Positions 63,427-64,000 of a stretch of DNA of 64,000 bases are shown here, one piece after another. The first letter of the stretch is position 1, and each line of letters opens with the position of its first letter. This stretch comes from Arthrobacter sp. OVS8. GTDB taxonomy: Bacteria > Actinomycetota > Actinomycetes > Actinomycetales > Micrococcaceae. The translations under genes and the position numbers were made by a program. The notes under the pieces were generated by a model. That model did not search any database. It worked only from the letters and a program-made list of their open reading frames with translations, and was not told where the DNA came from. The DNA lies in contig CP116670.1 of assembly GCA_028370155.1 (NCBI GenBank), forward strand, positions 3,844,001 to 3,908,000. The letters are read 5' to 3'.

Positions 63427-64000
63427 GTGACTACTCCCACTGCATCCCAGACGTCCCACAAGCCCGTGCTGGTTGTTGACTACGGTGCCCAGTACGCGCA
63501 GCTGATCGCACGCCGCGTCCGGGAAGCGAACGTGTATTCGGAAGTGGTTCCGCATACCTACAGCACCGAGCAGCTCCTGGCCAAGAACCCCGCCGCCATC
63601 ATCCTCTCCGGCGGCCCCGCCAGCGTCTACGCCGAAGGCGCGCCCAGCGTCGGCGCGGACCTCTTCGAGGCCGGAATCCCGGTCTTCGGCATCTGCTACG
63701 GCTTCCAGGCCATGGCCAACGCGCTTGGCGGCAAGGTGGCCCAGACCGGGCTTCGCGAGTACGGCGCCACCGAGACCACCACGATCGGTGAAGGCCGCTC
63801 CATCCTGGACGGCATGCCCCAGCACCAGAGCACGTGGATGAGCCACGGCGACTCCGTGCACGAGGCCCCCGAGGGCTTTGAGGTCCTCGCCACCACGGCA
63901 GGCGCCGACGTGGCCGCCTTCGCCAACGAGGAGAAGAGCCTCTACGGAGTGCAGTGGCACCCCGAGGTGAAGCACTCGGCCTACGGCCAGCAGGTCCTCG
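63427..64000 (+). CDS. guaA: GMP synthase (glutamine-hydrolysing), N-terminal part (runs off window)
   Basis: Converts XMP, the product of guaB, to GMP using glutamine. Only the class I glutaminase domain is in the window (191 residues): PVLVVDYGAQYAQLIARRVREANVYSEVVP, AIILSGGPASVY, nucleophile Cys in FGICYGFQAMA, and YGVQWHPEVKHS with the catalytic His and Glu. The synthetase domain continues beyond the end. Usual nucleophile motif is GICYGMQ or similar, so the site looks normal. GTG start, leaderless-type promoter. Confidence 0.96.
   Translation, partial: MTTPTASQTSHKPVLVVDYGAQYAQLIARRVREANVYSEVVPHTYSTEQLLAKNPAAIILSGGPASVYAEGAPSVGADLFEAGIPVFGICYGFQAMANALGGKVAQTGLREYGATETTTIGEGRSILDGMPQHQSTWMSHGDSVHEAPEGFEVLATTAGADVAAFANEEKSLYGVQWHPEVKHSAYGQQVL

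Overview
This is high-GC actinobacterial chromosome, almost certainly from Arthrobacter or a close relative (Pseudarthrobacter, Paenarthrobacter; Micrococcaceae). The evidence is the mycothiol genes (ino1, mshA), a GuaB3-type IMP dehydrogenase homologue, CIRCE-controlled groES-groEL, many GTG/TTG starts, many apparently leaderless promoters, and a housekeeping gene order that I recognise from that group. About 55 protein genes fill the window. I see no tRNA, rRNA, insertion sequence, prophage or CRISPR array.

Layout. 1-5226 (minus): a Tad/Flp pilus locus (prepilin peptidase, Flp pilin, TadE, TadG, CpaB, CpaE, and CpaF running off the edge). 5520-15770: rplM-rpsI, glmM, a two-gene unknown unit, a VanY-like lipoprotein, coaA, glmS, acpS and nnr (translation, cell-wall sugar precursors, CoA/ACP). 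15862-23314: a glgX-treY-treZ-aldo/keto reductase operon converting glycogen to trehalose. 23485-28777: ino1, a DUF559-type gene flanked by hairpin repeats, fhs and mshA. 28936-35904: a GNAT enzyme, a permease/TIGR03943 pair, and a glycoside set (GH5, GH4, PfkB kinase). 35922-36177: a complex tandem repeat. 36247-40533: alr-tsaE-tsaB-rimI-tsaD with overlapping start and stop codons. 40558-49522: YbdK-type ligase, GH3 hexosaminidase, AroE-like dehydrogenase, THUMP-like methyltransferase, groES-groEL and a DUF389 protein. 49669-64000: acyltransferase/SGNH protein, guaB, ABC exporter, subtilase, guaB3, glpD, a lone PTS EIIA, SURF1, a DUF3817 protein and the start of guaA.

The dominant oddity is technical. 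Thirty-one of the genes, including essential ones (rplM, glmM, groEL, guaB, tsaB, acpS), are broken by 46 single-base deletions. Most lie in runs of G or C. In every case adding one base restores the family sequence and no case needs a base removed. I read this as uncorrected homopolymer error in the assembly, not as decay or programmed frameshifting. Genes are therefore given at full repaired extent, and their amino-acid lengths are the repaired lengths.

The second theme is regulatory. About sixteen starts have a TAnnnT-type -10 box ending only 6-7 bases before the start codon, which predicts leaderless mRNAs. The third is intergenic: several distinct long hairpin repeats of REP/MITE type sit between genes. 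I found no convincing new multi-gene system. The most interesting unexplained items are the repeat families, a two-gene unknown unit at 8101-9903, and a short tandem repeat in the guaB3 promoter.
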